From assembly GCF_000199675.1 (NCBI RefSeq), contig NC_014960.1:868001-932000 (forward strand): a stretch of 64,000 nucleotides of DNA. Direction: 5' to 3'. The notes beneath the pieces were generated by a model. That model was given only the letters and a program-made list of their open reading frames with translations, searched no databases and was not told the DNA's origin. The translations under genes and the position numbers were made by a program. Numbering within the stretch: the first letter of the stretch is position 1; each line of letters starts with the position of its first letter. Positions 22,846 to 30,618 of the stretch are shown piece by piece. The DNA is from Anaerolinea thermophila UNI-1 (GTDB lineage: Bacteria; Chloroflexota; Anaerolineae; Anaerolineales; Anaerolineaceae).

Positions 22846-24000
22846 TCAATACAGTTCGTAGGTCACCCAGCGGTTTTGCAGGCGGAATTGAATCACGGTG
22901 ACAATCAGAATCAAAATCATAATCAGCCAGGAAATGGCAGACCCCATACCGATTTCGAAATGGCGGAAACTGACCTGCCAGAGGTAGTACACCATGGAAA
23001 TGGCGGATGGCACCAGAGGCTGGTTATCGCGGTACAGCACGTAAATGGGTTCGAAAATTTGCAGGGTGTTGATGGTTCCCACCACCAGATTGTAGAAAAT
23101 ATAAGGCGTGAGCAGGGGGAAGGTAATTTTCCAGAAACGCTGACTGCGGGTAGCCCCGTCCACTTCGGCGGCTTCATGCAGTTCGCGGGGAATGTTGTTC
23201 AAGCCCGCCAGGAAGATCATCATCATGGCGCCGCATCCCCAGATCATCAGCAGGATGACCGAGGTTTTAGACCACAGCGGGCTTTGAATCCACAGGGGGA
23301 CGCGGTTGGGGGGCGGGAAACCGGCTTCCCAGATTTTCATCAGCAGGTTAAATTTGCCGCTCCCAATCCCCAGAAACACCGCGCTGATGAGTTCCTGCAC
23401 GAAAATGCCTGCCCGCAGAAGGTAATCGAAGGGGGGGAATGCCCGGCTGATGGCGCGTAAAATTTGATTGATGATGCCCGTGCCGGTGTTGAGCATTAAC
23501 CGCCAGCACAACAGGACGGCGGCGTTGAAGCCCAGAATGACCGGCAGGTAAAACGCCATACGGAACACCTTCTCCCCGCGTGCTTTCTGGTTCAGGATAA
23601 CTGCCAGGAAAAGCGCCACGCCAATTTGCAGGGGCAAACCCACGACCACTAAAAACAGGGTGTTGACGATGGATGCCCGGAAGTTGGTGTCCTTCAAAAG
23701 CAGGTGCAGGTAGTTGCTGAATCCTACCCATTTGGGGCTGACGCCGGCGGCAATGCGGTAATCGGTGAATGACCAGTACAGCGAAGCCGCCAGAGGAAAG
23801 ACCACGAAAATCAAAAAGCCGGTGATCCAGGGCGCGGCAAACAGGTATCCTGCAAACGTGTCCTGTTGAAGTTTGGGAGAAGCCCCGCGCCAGCGCTGAA
23901 TTTGCCTTGCCAGGGCCGCCAGCCCGTAACTGGTAAGGATGATAAACAGCACCGTTAATCCCGCGGTGATCAGGGTGTCCAGATAAGGGTTTCTCAACAT
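22846..24000 (-). CDS. ABC sugar transporter permease, MalF type
   Basis: The 384-residue protein is longer than most MalF-type permeases because of an extra N-terminal helix (TLITAGLTVLFIILTSYGL) and an insert of about 70 residues between helices (about 195-265, with PPPNRVPLW). The EAA loop reads IPRELHEAAEVDGATRSQRFW with FPLLTP. It lies between the binding protein (76-base gap with a hairpin) and the MalG-type permease, the classic CUT1 order. The insert may face the binding protein; that is speculation. Confidence 0.88.
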   Translation of the reverse strand: MLRNPYLDTLITAGLTVLFIILTSYGLAALARQIQRWRGASPKLQQDTFAGYLFAAPWITGFLIFVVFPLAASLYWSFTDYRIAAGVSPKWVGFSNYLHLLLKDTNFRASIVNTLFLVVVGLPLQIGVALFLAVILNQKARGEKVFRMAFYLPVILGFNAAVLLCWRLMLNTGTGIINQILRAISRAFPPFDYLLRAGIFVQELISAVFLGIGSGKFNLLMKIWEAGFPPPNRVPLWIQSPLWSKTSVILLMIWGCGAMMMIFLAGLNNIPRELHEAAEVDGATRSQRFWKITFPLLTPYIFYNLVVGTINTLQIFEPIYVLYRDNQPLVPSAISMVYYLWQVSFRHFEIGMGSAISWLIMILILIVTVIQFRLQNRWVTYELY

Positions 24001-24023
24001 GGTGGAAGCCTCCCTGCGGGGTC

Positions 24024-24062
24024 AAAAATCCGGTGGGAGCAGGCAATTCTGCCCCCACCGGA
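24024..24062 (-). terminator. Hairpin with T run between binding protein and permease genes
   Basis: Arms TCCGGTGGGGGCAG (minus strand, 24049-24062) and CTGCTCCCACCGGA (24029-24042) pair with one mismatch and are followed by TTTTT (24024-24028). It lies inside the operon, so it should act as a partial terminator or 3' RNA shield, giving more binding protein than permease. Confidence 0.7.
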
Positions 24063-24076
24063 CAACCTGAAGACAA

Positions 24077-25465
24077 TTATTTGCCCAATGCGGCGGAGTA
24101 TTCTTCTTGAATCTTCGCCACCACTTCTTCGGGGGTCAGTTCTTCGGTGATGAGTTTCCCCAGCGCATCCTGCATGATGGTGGACAGTTTTGCCGATTCG
24201 AGGATGCCGGCGAATCCCACACCATACTGAGATGCCAGTTCGGCTTCCCGCTTCAACTGCGGGGTGTCGGTGACGTAGCCGTAGTGCGCATCGTTGCGGG
24301 CGGGAATCAAGCCCATGGTTTCGTTCCACTTGTGATTGGCTTCCTTGGTGAATGCCAGTTTCAGCCAGTCCGCCGCCAACTGTTTGTTGGGGCTGTATTC
24401 CGGCACTGCCAGCCAGTCGTTGAACGCCAGCACCACCGGCTTGCTCTTGGGGAAGTTCGCCGGATCGCCAAAGAACGGGTCAATGCTGATTTTCTCCCAG
24501 ATGGGGCGGTTGAAGGCGGGCGCCGCCCAACCGGAGTGCGCCAGACACACCGCGCCGTTGTCTTTGCCGGTCTCATCGTTCACATCAATGACCGAGCCCT
24601 GACCGGTGGGCAGGGAACCCACCGCGTTAGCATAGGGCCCGTAAATCGCCTGGCGCATTTCCAGCATCCACTTGGTGGTTGCCAGGGCTTCGGGTGAGTC
24701 GAAGTTCGGCGTGCCGTCGGCTTTGTACAGTTCACCGCCCAGCGAGTAGAACACCAACAGCCACCACTGCCAGTCTGCCATGGAGGCGGCATCAACCGGC
24801 ACCAGGGCTTGCTGAACCAGTGAGTTGGTTGCCGGGTCAATTATGGTGGCTTTCTTGGCAAAGTCCACCCACTCGGCAAAGTTCTTGGGCGTGCCGGTCG
24901 TCCAGCCGGCTTTTTCCATCAGATCGGTGCGGCAGAACACATAGCGCGGAGCGGTGAAGATGGGCAAGCCGCGCAGTTTGCCCTTGTATTTGGCGTTTTC
25001 CAGCGCTGGGCCAAAGTTCTTAATCTCGGGCCAAGCGGCTTCACCCAGGTAAGGCTCCATATCTGCAAGACTCTCGCCGTAGAGGGTGTTCATCTCCGAA
25101 CCCAGATTGATGATATCCGGACCTTGCCCGGCGGCAAAGAAACCGCTGAAGGTGGTATCCCAGCCGGACCACGACCCTTCGGTGATTTCCACCTTAACGC
25201 CCGGATGCGCGGCTTCAAAGGCGGGATTGATTTCGCTCTTCAGCCATGCAATGGTGTCTGGGGTGTAGTCCAGCAGGTAAATCTTCAGGGTAGTTTCCGC
25301 GGCGGGTTGCTCGGGGGCTTTGGTGGGTTCTGCTGCCTTGGTAGGCTCGGCGGGTTTGGTGGTGGGTTGGTCCGCCTGCGTCGGGGTAGCAGGGGTGCCG
25401 CAGGCGCTGAGCAACAGGCTTGCCAGCACCAGCAGGGTCAAGATGATACTCAAGTTCTTTTTCAT
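24077..25465 (-). CDS. Sugar-binding lipoprotein of the ABC transporter
   Basis: The 462-residue protein starts with a lipoprotein signal (KKN, hydrophobic core, lipobox LLSAC with Cys22). A Thr/Pro/Ala/Lys linker follows (TKPAEPTKAAEPTKAPEQ, to about residue 57), then an extracellular solute-binding domain of family 1 (LKIYLLDYTPD, GQGPDIINLGSEMNTL, FNDWLAVPEYSPNKQLAADWL). It would capture a sugar outside the membrane for the two permeases downstream. The context of deacetylase, kinase and deaminase points to an N-acetylated amino sugar or its short oligomer. AGAAGGAGAAGGAACC precedes the ATG. Confidence 0.9.
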   Translation of the reverse strand: MKKNLSIILTLLVLASLLLSACGTPATPTQADQPTTKPAEPTKAAEPTKAPEQPAAETTLKIYLLDYTPDTIAWLKSEINPAFEAAHPGVKVEITEGSWSGWDTTFSGFFAAGQGPDIINLGSEMNTLYGESLADMEPYLGEAAWPEIKNFGPALENAKYKGKLRGLPIFTAPRYVFCRTDLMEKAGWTTGTPKNFAEWVDFAKKATIIDPATNSLVQQALVPVDAASMADWQWWLLVFYSLGGELYKADGTPNFDSPEALATTKWMLEMRQAIYGPYANAVGSLPTGQGSVIDVNDETGKDNGAVCLAHSGWAAPAFNRPIWEKISIDPFFGDPANFPKSKPVVLAFNDWLAVPEYSPNKQLAADWLKLAFTKEANHKWNETMGLIPARNDAHYGYVTDTPQLKREAELASQYGVGFAGILESAKLSTIMQDALGKLITEELTPEEVVAKIQEEYSAALGK

Positions 25466-25555
25466 GGTTCCTTCTCCTTCTGAATTTCATCTAGCAGGTG
25501 AAAATAAGGTGGTTTACGCAGGTGCGATGAGTTTTGATTTCGGTTTCACCTCCTT

Positions 25556-26419
25556 TCAAGAATTTGGAGAGTTTCCCATCCTCTGCAGGCGCTTCAGCAC
25601 GTCTTCCTGAAAGTGCTGGATGAGCGTAAGCACCAGTTCGGCGGGAGAAAGTTCGGGTTGAAGAAGCAATGGGGTGAGATCCATGGCATACGCCAAACCT
25701 GTAGTGATGTCCACCCCATGCGATTCAAAGTAGGTGGCATTGGCGCGGCGGCGCCCCATGGTGGCAAGATCGTAGCGTTTTCCGCCGGCAATTTGCGAAT
25801 CAAACACTCCCAGAAGGGCGTATTGCAGGTTTTCATGTTGCGAAACGTCCATCACCACCTTGTCGCTGTCCTGCATCCAGTCCAGACTGCGCCATACTTC
25901 ACACCCCAAAACGCGTTGAGGGTGTTGTTTGGCGGGCAAGTGCCGCAGGGCAGAGAGGGTGCGCAATGCCACGGCAACGTGAGTGTCGTGTTTGTCGGTC
26001 AGATTGTGGGTGTACACCTGTTGAGGACGTGTGGCATGCAGAATGGCGAGCAGGTCGGCAATGGGGGCTTCCTGCGCGGCATCCTTGATGACCTTGCTGG
26101 GGTAATCCAGGAAAATCAGCGCAGAATACTCGCCCACCACAGCGGCTTTGCGTTGTTCCTTGAAGCGAATCAGGCGCATTTCTTCGTCGCTGGTGTTGGC
26201 ATACATACCATCGCGCGGCGAGCCGCGTCCGTCGGTCACGATGACCGCTGTAAACCACTGGTCAGGATGCTGGAAACACGACAGAATTGGCTCTGCTGCC
26301 ATGATTTCCACATCGTCCTGATGGGCGGCAATGCACAGATGCGTGGTGCGCGTCAGGGCTTCTTCTACGGAAACGCCATCGGGGATGAAAATCTCTGCAC
26401 CAGGTTGGTGGAACTTCAT
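25556..26419 (-). CDS. PIG-L/LmbE-family sugar deacetylase
   Basis: The 287-residue protein has the zinc-binding signature AHQDDVE at residues 32-38 (AHPDDxE in most members) and TDGRGSPRDG (about 77-86). HNLTDKHDTHVA is the usual second ligand region (HNLxDxHxxH). PIG-L enzymes remove N-acetyl groups from GlcNAc-containing sugars, as in archaeal diacetylchitobiose deacetylase. It lies 2 bases after the kinase stop and in line with an amino-sugar uptake operon, so a free N-acetyl sugar is the likely substrate. No signal peptide is seen, so it acts in the cytoplasm. It could take the place of the usual NagA. Confidence 0.85.
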   Translation of the reverse strand: MKFHQPGAEIFIPDGVSVEEALTRTTHLCIAAHQDDVEIMAAEPILSCFQHPDQWFTAVIVTDGRGSPRDGMYANTSDEEMRLIRFKEQRKAAVVGEYSALIFLDYPSKVIKDAAQEAPIADLLAILHATRPQQVYTHNLTDKHDTHVAVALRTLSALRHLPAKQHPQRVLGCEVWRSLDWMQDSDKVVMDVSQHENLQYALLGVFDSQIAGGKRYDLATMGRRRANATYFESHGVDITTGLAYAMDLTPLLLQPELSPAELVLTLIQHFQEDVLKRLQRMGNSPNS

Positions 26420-26421
26420 GC

Positions 26422-27822
26422 TTAATCCTCCTTCATCAACTCGGGCAGGCTGGCGGCGGCAACCGATTGTCCCACCCGGCGAATTTTTTCATCAGGCAGA
26501 TGCACCTGAATTTGCTCCAGCAGGTGAGGGAACTCCGCCTGCCAGACAGTTCGAACGCCTTCCAGCAGTAGATTCCCGCCCTCGCCGGAAGTACAGCGCC
26601 CCAGGATAAGCACATGCTTTACCTCATAAAAGTCGGCGTAATGTGCCAGCGCATACCCCAGATAAACTCCCATGGTTTGCCAGATCCGCACCGCCCCTTC
26701 GTGTCCTTCGTGAAGGTGTTTCTGTGCCAGGGCTAACCGTTCAGCATCGGGAATGTTCAGAGGCAGGTCAATGCCTACTTGTGGAGCAAGGCGGAAGACG
26801 CACTGCTGAGAGAGATACGTTGCTCCGCATCCCTGATCGCCTGACCACTCCTCATAAGGTGCTGCAGGGCTGTAATCAATCGGCGCAAACGCCAGTTCGT
26901 TCAGCCAGCCCGTAATGGCTCCCTGCGCATCTACGTAGCCTGCGGCTTCGCTGGAGCCTAACGCAATGCCCAGCACGGCATTCTCGCCAAGGGACATCGA
27001 GCCCGCCAGTGCGGTCACATCGCCATCGTTAATGACTTCCAGCGGCACCCCCATTTCTTTCTGAAGGCGCTCAAAGAGGGTATAAATCTCGCCAAAACGC
27101 TCTTGGGGGACACTACGAAAGAGGGAAGCCACCCGCGGGCGGTTATGGATGTAAATACCCGCCGCACTCCCGCCAATCGCGTCTACGCGCGGCATTTGGC
27201 TGGCGGCAGTCTTCAGGGCGGTAAGGATTTCGCGGTAGTGATATTCCGGGTCGGCATGTTTACGCGGTTCCCAGATCACTTCTTCGCTATACACGGCGAC
27301 TCCATTCATAACTGCGCTCACCTTGCGGTCAGAAGCCCCCAGGTCAAAACCAATACGACAACCCTCCAGATGCCTGCCCAGGGATTTGCGGGTTTCGCGA
27401 TCAAGGGGGACTTCTTCCAGGGAACAGGCAATCACGCGGAAGGGCTGTTCATACACTTTTTCACCGAGGAATTGTGCGTCGAAATGACGTTTACCGTTCG
27501 TTCCATAGGTGTTAGCCAGTTGTTGTGCCAGTCGCGGATTTCCCCCGATATACACGGTATGGGCGCCTCGTTGCCATAACAGGAATTTCAATAACCGTTC
27601 AACGTAGGGAAAGTTTTGCCCTGCCAGAGGGTGGCCTTCGGGAAAAACAGAAGTTTCAAAATGAGATACCTGCCCATCTTCCCGCTCCAGAGCCATTGCC
27701 AGCGGAACACCCTCTCCGCTCACTTTTTGGTGGAAGGCATGAGTGGCGGAGACCGCTGGGCGGAATCCCGGGTCGAGGGGTGGTTTGATGAGGGGTTCAG
27801 GCAGTGACAGGGCAGTGGTCAT
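26422..27822 (-). CDS. ROK-like sugar kinase with N-terminal extension
   Basis: The C-terminal 310 residues have the ROK/actin-like kinase pattern: phosphate loop FDLGASDRKVSAV (about 159-171), IGGSAAGIYIHNRP, the catalytic-Asp region EVINDGDVTALAG, and ALGSSEAAGYVD. The usual ROK zinc motif (CxCGxxGCxE) is absent; the matching area reads GDQGCGATYLSQ. About 155 residues precede the kinase core and include HTVYIGGNPRLAQQL, longer than standard ROK kinases. It is probably the kinase that phosphorylates the deacetylated sugar. The gene lies 4 bases after the ROK regulator and 2 bases before the deacetylase, so it is translationally close to both. Confidence 0.7.
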   Translation of the reverse strand: MTTALSLPEPLIKPPLDPGFRPAVSATHAFHQKVSGEGVPLAMALEREDGQVSHFETSVFPEGHPLAGQNFPYVERLLKFLLWQRGAHTVYIGGNPRLAQQLANTYGTNGKRHFDAQFLGEKVYEQPFRVIACSLEEVPLDRETRKSLGRHLEGCRIGFDLGASDRKVSAVMNGVAVYSEEVIWEPRKHADPEYHYREILTALKTAASQMPRVDAIGGSAAGIYIHNRPRVASLFRSVPQERFGEIYTLFERLQKEMGVPLEVINDGDVTALAGSMSLGENAVLGIALGSSEAAGYVDAQGAITGWLNELAFAPIDYSPAAPYEEWSGDQGCGATYLSQQCVFRLAPQVGIDLPLNIPDAERLALAQKHLHEGHEGAVRIWQTMGVYLGYALAHYADFYEVKHVLILGRCTSGEGGNLLLEGVRTVWQAEFPHLLEQIQVHLPDEKIRRVGQSVAAASLPELMKED

Positions 27823-27826
27823 TCTT

Positions 27827-28972
27827 TCAATGCTCCTGTAAGAATAAGAGGTCGTAATCTTCCAGCACCATGAATGCCGCTGCGCCCAGAATGCAGGCGC
27901 GATAATCCAGCATACCGATTTCCAGGCGGGTATCCTCTACCAGCGGGTGAAAAGCGGCTTTTTGCATGGCATGGCGTACACTTTCCAGCCAGGGTTCGCC
28001 AAAGCGAGTCATTTCACCCGTGAGGACGATGTGGTGAATGTTCAACGCCCCTACCAGATGTGCCAGCGCTTCACCGAGGGCATTGCCTGCTTCGGCAACC
28101 ACTGCTTGCATGCCAGAATTGCCGTTTTCCCAACGTTCCAGTGCTTCCGAGAGGGAAGCAACTCCCGTCCGTCGAAGCACCGCCCCTGCGCTGGCAATGG
28201 TTTCCAGACATCCCCGCTTGCCGCATCGGCATACATCCCCTTGCGGGTTGACTACCACGTGTCCAATTTCTCCTGCGGCACTTCCATCTCCCTGGAACAG
28301 CCGCCCGTTGATGAGGATTCCTGCGCCGATACCATGGCGAATATTGACCACAATTAAATTGCCACTGGAAACATGCTTGCCATACACAAACTCGCCGATT
28401 GCGGTTGCCTGACTGTCGTTAAGGATAGAAACGGGCATGTGGAAACGTTCTTCCAGCAAATGTGCCAGGGGAAAGTTTTCCCAATCCAGGTTAACCGCCC
28501 GCAGTACCATCCCCTGACGGGTATGGATCAACCCCGGCGCACCAATGCCGATGCCTACAATGGGCTTCCACTGTTTCTGCAAGAGGCTTTCCAGCATGTC
28601 AATGACCAGGGCGAGAGTTTCATCCGGATTGTGCCGCAGAGCAGGGGATTCGATGGTCTCTTTGATTTCTCCCCGCAGGTTCACCACTGAGGCGATGAAG
28701 TTGTCCTGCCCCAGGTTGACCCCGATGAGGAAACGCGAATCTGGCACCAGACTGAGCAGAATAGGGGACTTTCCTCCAATAGATGCGCCTGTGCCCACCT
28801 CTTCAACAATGCCTTCTGTCAGGAGTTCATTGACCAGTTCTGACACGGTGGCGCGGGTTAACTGGGTTTTGCGGGCAATCTCGGCACGACTGATGGCTTC
28901 GTGTTCAAAAATGGTTTTGAGCACGAGATTGCGATTGTGGGCTTTGGTCTGCTGGTGGGTGGCTTTTTCCAT
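27827..28972 (-). CDS. ROK-family (NagC/XylR-type) transcriptional repressor
   Basis: The 381-residue protein has an N-terminal winged helix-turn-helix (about 12-60, RNLVLKTIFEHEAISRAEIA, LTRATVSELVNELL) and a ROK sugar-binding domain. The latter shows LIGVNLGQDNF, GIGIGAPGLI, LNDSQATAIGE and the zinc motif CRCGKRGCLE. This is the standard layout of NagC-like repressors that release DNA when they bind an amino sugar or its phosphate. As first gene of the operon behind a strong promoter with a palindrome, it likely controls itself, the kinase, the deacetylase and perhaps the divergent GH39 gene. Confidence 0.9.
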   Translation of the reverse strand: MEKATHQQTKAHNRNLVLKTIFEHEAISRAEIARKTQLTRATVSELVNELLTEGIVEEVGTGASIGGKSPILLSLVPDSRFLIGVNLGQDNFIASVVNLRGEIKETIESPALRHNPDETLALVIDMLESLLQKQWKPIVGIGIGAPGLIHTRQGMVLRAVNLDWENFPLAHLLEERFHMPVSILNDSQATAIGEFVYGKHVSSGNLIVVNIRHGIGAGILINGRLFQGDGSAAGEIGHVVVNPQGDVCRCGKRGCLETIASAGAVLRRTGVASLSEALERWENGNSGMQAVVAEAGNALGEALAHLVGALNIHHIVLTGEMTRFGEPWLESVRHAMQKAAFHPLVEDTRLEIGMLDYRACILGAAAFMVLEDYDLLFLQEH

Positions 28973-28985
28973 AAGACTGGAATTG

Positions 28986-29006
28986 TTTGTTTATTGAACT
29001 TACAAA
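28986..29006. promoter_or_regulatory. Candidate operator palindrome of the ROK repressor
   Basis: TTTGT (28986-28990) and ACAAA (29002-29006) are inverted arms around an 11-base AT-rich centre. The site sits just downstream of the -10 box, where a bound repressor would block transcription. Assignment to the ROK protein is inference from position. Confidence 0.35.
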
Positions 29007-29009
29007 GTG

Positions 29010-29038
29010 ATTGTATGAAAATTTCATTAAAAAGTCAA
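29010..29038 (-). promoter_or_regulatory. Strong promoter of the amino-sugar operon
   Basis: Minus-strand -35 TTGACT (29033-29038) and -10 TACAAT (29010-29015) are exactly 17 bases apart. The start would be near 29003, inside the candidate operator, with a 30-base leader to the ROK gene. Confidence 0.75.
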
Positions 29039-29085
29039 TAGGTTTTGTGAAATTGTCTGGACTTTCTTCACTTTTGAACAGCAGG

Positions 29086-29091
29086 TATAAT
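29086..29091 (+). promoter_or_regulatory. -10 box for the GH39 gene
   Basis: TATAAT lies 33 bases before the chosen ATG, divergent from the ROK operon promoter. The -35 region (TTTCTT, 29063-29068) is weak, as expected of a promoter needing help or low activity. Confidence 0.5.
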
Positions 29092-29124
29092 CTCTCTATA
29101 TTTCCAAAGCAGAAAGGCACTGGT

Positions 29125-30597
29125 ATGGATACTTTCCACTTTCACCTGCACGGCGATGTCCAGCCTTTAGATCGCTTTTTCCAGAACTGCATCGGTTCAT
29201 GTCATGCGTATCTCACCTTGCGGGAAGACTGGCGCGAGCATGCCCGTTTGATACAGCGCGAGATTGGCTTTCGCGCTGTACGCTCGCATGGCATCTTCCA
29301 CGATTTGGTAGGTATTTACCAGATCCCTTGGGGCGGGGAGCGTGTGTTCAACTTCCAGAATCTGGACAAAATTTACGATTTCTGGCTTTCGATTGGTTTG
29401 AAACCCTTTGTTGAACTCAGTTTTACCCCGCGCGCCCTGGCGAGCGGTGATCGTACCGTATTCCACTATCAGGCAAATGTTACCCCGCCTAAGGACCGCG
29501 GTGAGTGGGAACTGTTGATTCGCACCTTTGCCACTCACCTCATTGAGCGCTATGGTCTGGAAGAAGTCCAGACCTGGTACTTTGAGGTCTGGAATGAACC
29601 CGACTTGCAGGGCATTTTCTGGACGGGGAGCATGGAAGAGTACTTTGACCTTTACGCGCTGACCGCCCGCACCTTGAAAGCGGTGCATCCCTCTCTCAAA
29701 GTGGGCGGTCCCGCCACCTCGCGCAATATGTGGGTCAAAGAAATGCTGGATTACTGCGCTGCCCACAACGTGCCCATTGACTTCCTCTCCACACACCACT
29801 ACTGCGCTGATGCCGCGTTTGAGATGGGCGAATTTTCGGGTATTCACTGGCGCGGACAAAAAGCCATGCTTCATGATGTTCAGCGCACCGTGCAAACCGT
29901 TCGTCAGTCGGCTTTCCCCAATTTGCCCGTCCTGTACACCGAATGGAACGTTTCGCCCATCCATGAAGATGTCTATGGCAAGGATTCTGAATTTACTGCC
30001 GCCTTTGTTCTCCAAACCGTCAAAGACCTGAGCGGTTTGCTGGAGGCGTATTCCTACTGGGCAATTTCTGACGTTTTCGAAGAATCCGGTCCGGGGTTAA
30101 CGCCTTTCAGCGGGAAATATGGCCTGGTCAACCTGCATGGGATTAAGAAGCCCGTCTATCATGCCTTCCACTTCCTCAGCCAGTTGTACGATGAAGAATT
30201 GGTGAGCGATGCACCTTCCCTGCGAGTCACCCGTTCTCCGGAAGGCAACGTACGCCTCTTGACCTGGAATTTTGTTGAACCCGTCAACCCTGATTTCCAC
30301 TCCGATTATCCGCTCTCCGGCGGGGAGCGCGAAGAAGAAATTGTTTTGGAAGGCTTGCAGGGCGAGTACGAGATTACTTGCTATCAGGTAGATCGTGAGC
30401 ATGGCAATGCCTTCCGTGCCTGGCTGGCGATGGGCTCACCACAGTACCTGACAGCGGCACAGGTGGAACAGTTAAAACAAACCGCCGAGCCGAGTGTGTG
30501 TGACCATCAACGTCTGATACTGGATGGAACCCTGCGCATTAAACACGTTCTGCCCCCTAGCGGTATTCGTTTCTACGACATTCGGCGGGTGGGGTAA
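29125..30597 (+). CDS. GH39 glycoside hydrolase (beta-xylosidase-like)
   Basis: The 490-residue protein fits family GH39: the N-terminal phrase QREIGFRAVRSHGIFHD, then the acid/base motif FEVWNEPDL with Glu158, and the nucleophile motif LYTEWN with Glu273. A C-terminal beta-sandwich follows (LLTWNFVEP, EYEITCYQVD). Both catalytic residues are therefore present. GH39 enzymes cleave beta-xylosides, alpha-iduronides or related links. No signal peptide is seen, so short oligosaccharides taken up by a transporter are the likely substrate. I chose ATG 29125 because GAAAGGCAC lies upstream and a TATAAT precedes it; an upstream in-frame start at 29011 would begin before the -10 box. It is divergent from the ROK operon. 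Confidence 0.88.
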   Translation: MDTFHFHLHGDVQPLDRFFQNCIGSCHAYLTLREDWREHARLIQREIGFRAVRSHGIFHDLVGIYQIPWGGERVFNFQNLDKIYDFWLSIGLKPFVELSFTPRALASGDRTVFHYQANVTPPKDRGEWELLIRTFATHLIERYGLEEVQTWYFEVWNEPDLQGIFWTGSMEEYFDLYALTARTLKAVHPSLKVGGPATSRNMWVKEMLDYCAAHNVPIDFLSTHHYCADAAFEMGEFSGIHWRGQKAMLHDVQRTVQTVRQSAFPNLPVLYTEWNVSPIHEDVYGKDSEFTAAFVLQTVKDLSGLLEAYSYWAISDVFEESGPGLTPFSGKYGLVNLHGIKKPVYHAFHFLSQLYDEELVSDAPSLRVTRSPEGNVRLLTWNFVEPVNPDFHSDYPLSGGEREEEIVLEGLQGEYEITCYQVDREHGNAFRAWLAMGSPQYLTAAQVEQLKQTAEPSVCDHQRLILDGTLRIKHVLPPSGIRFYDIRRVG

Positions 30598-30618
30598 TCC
30601 TCTGGAAAAGGCGGGATA

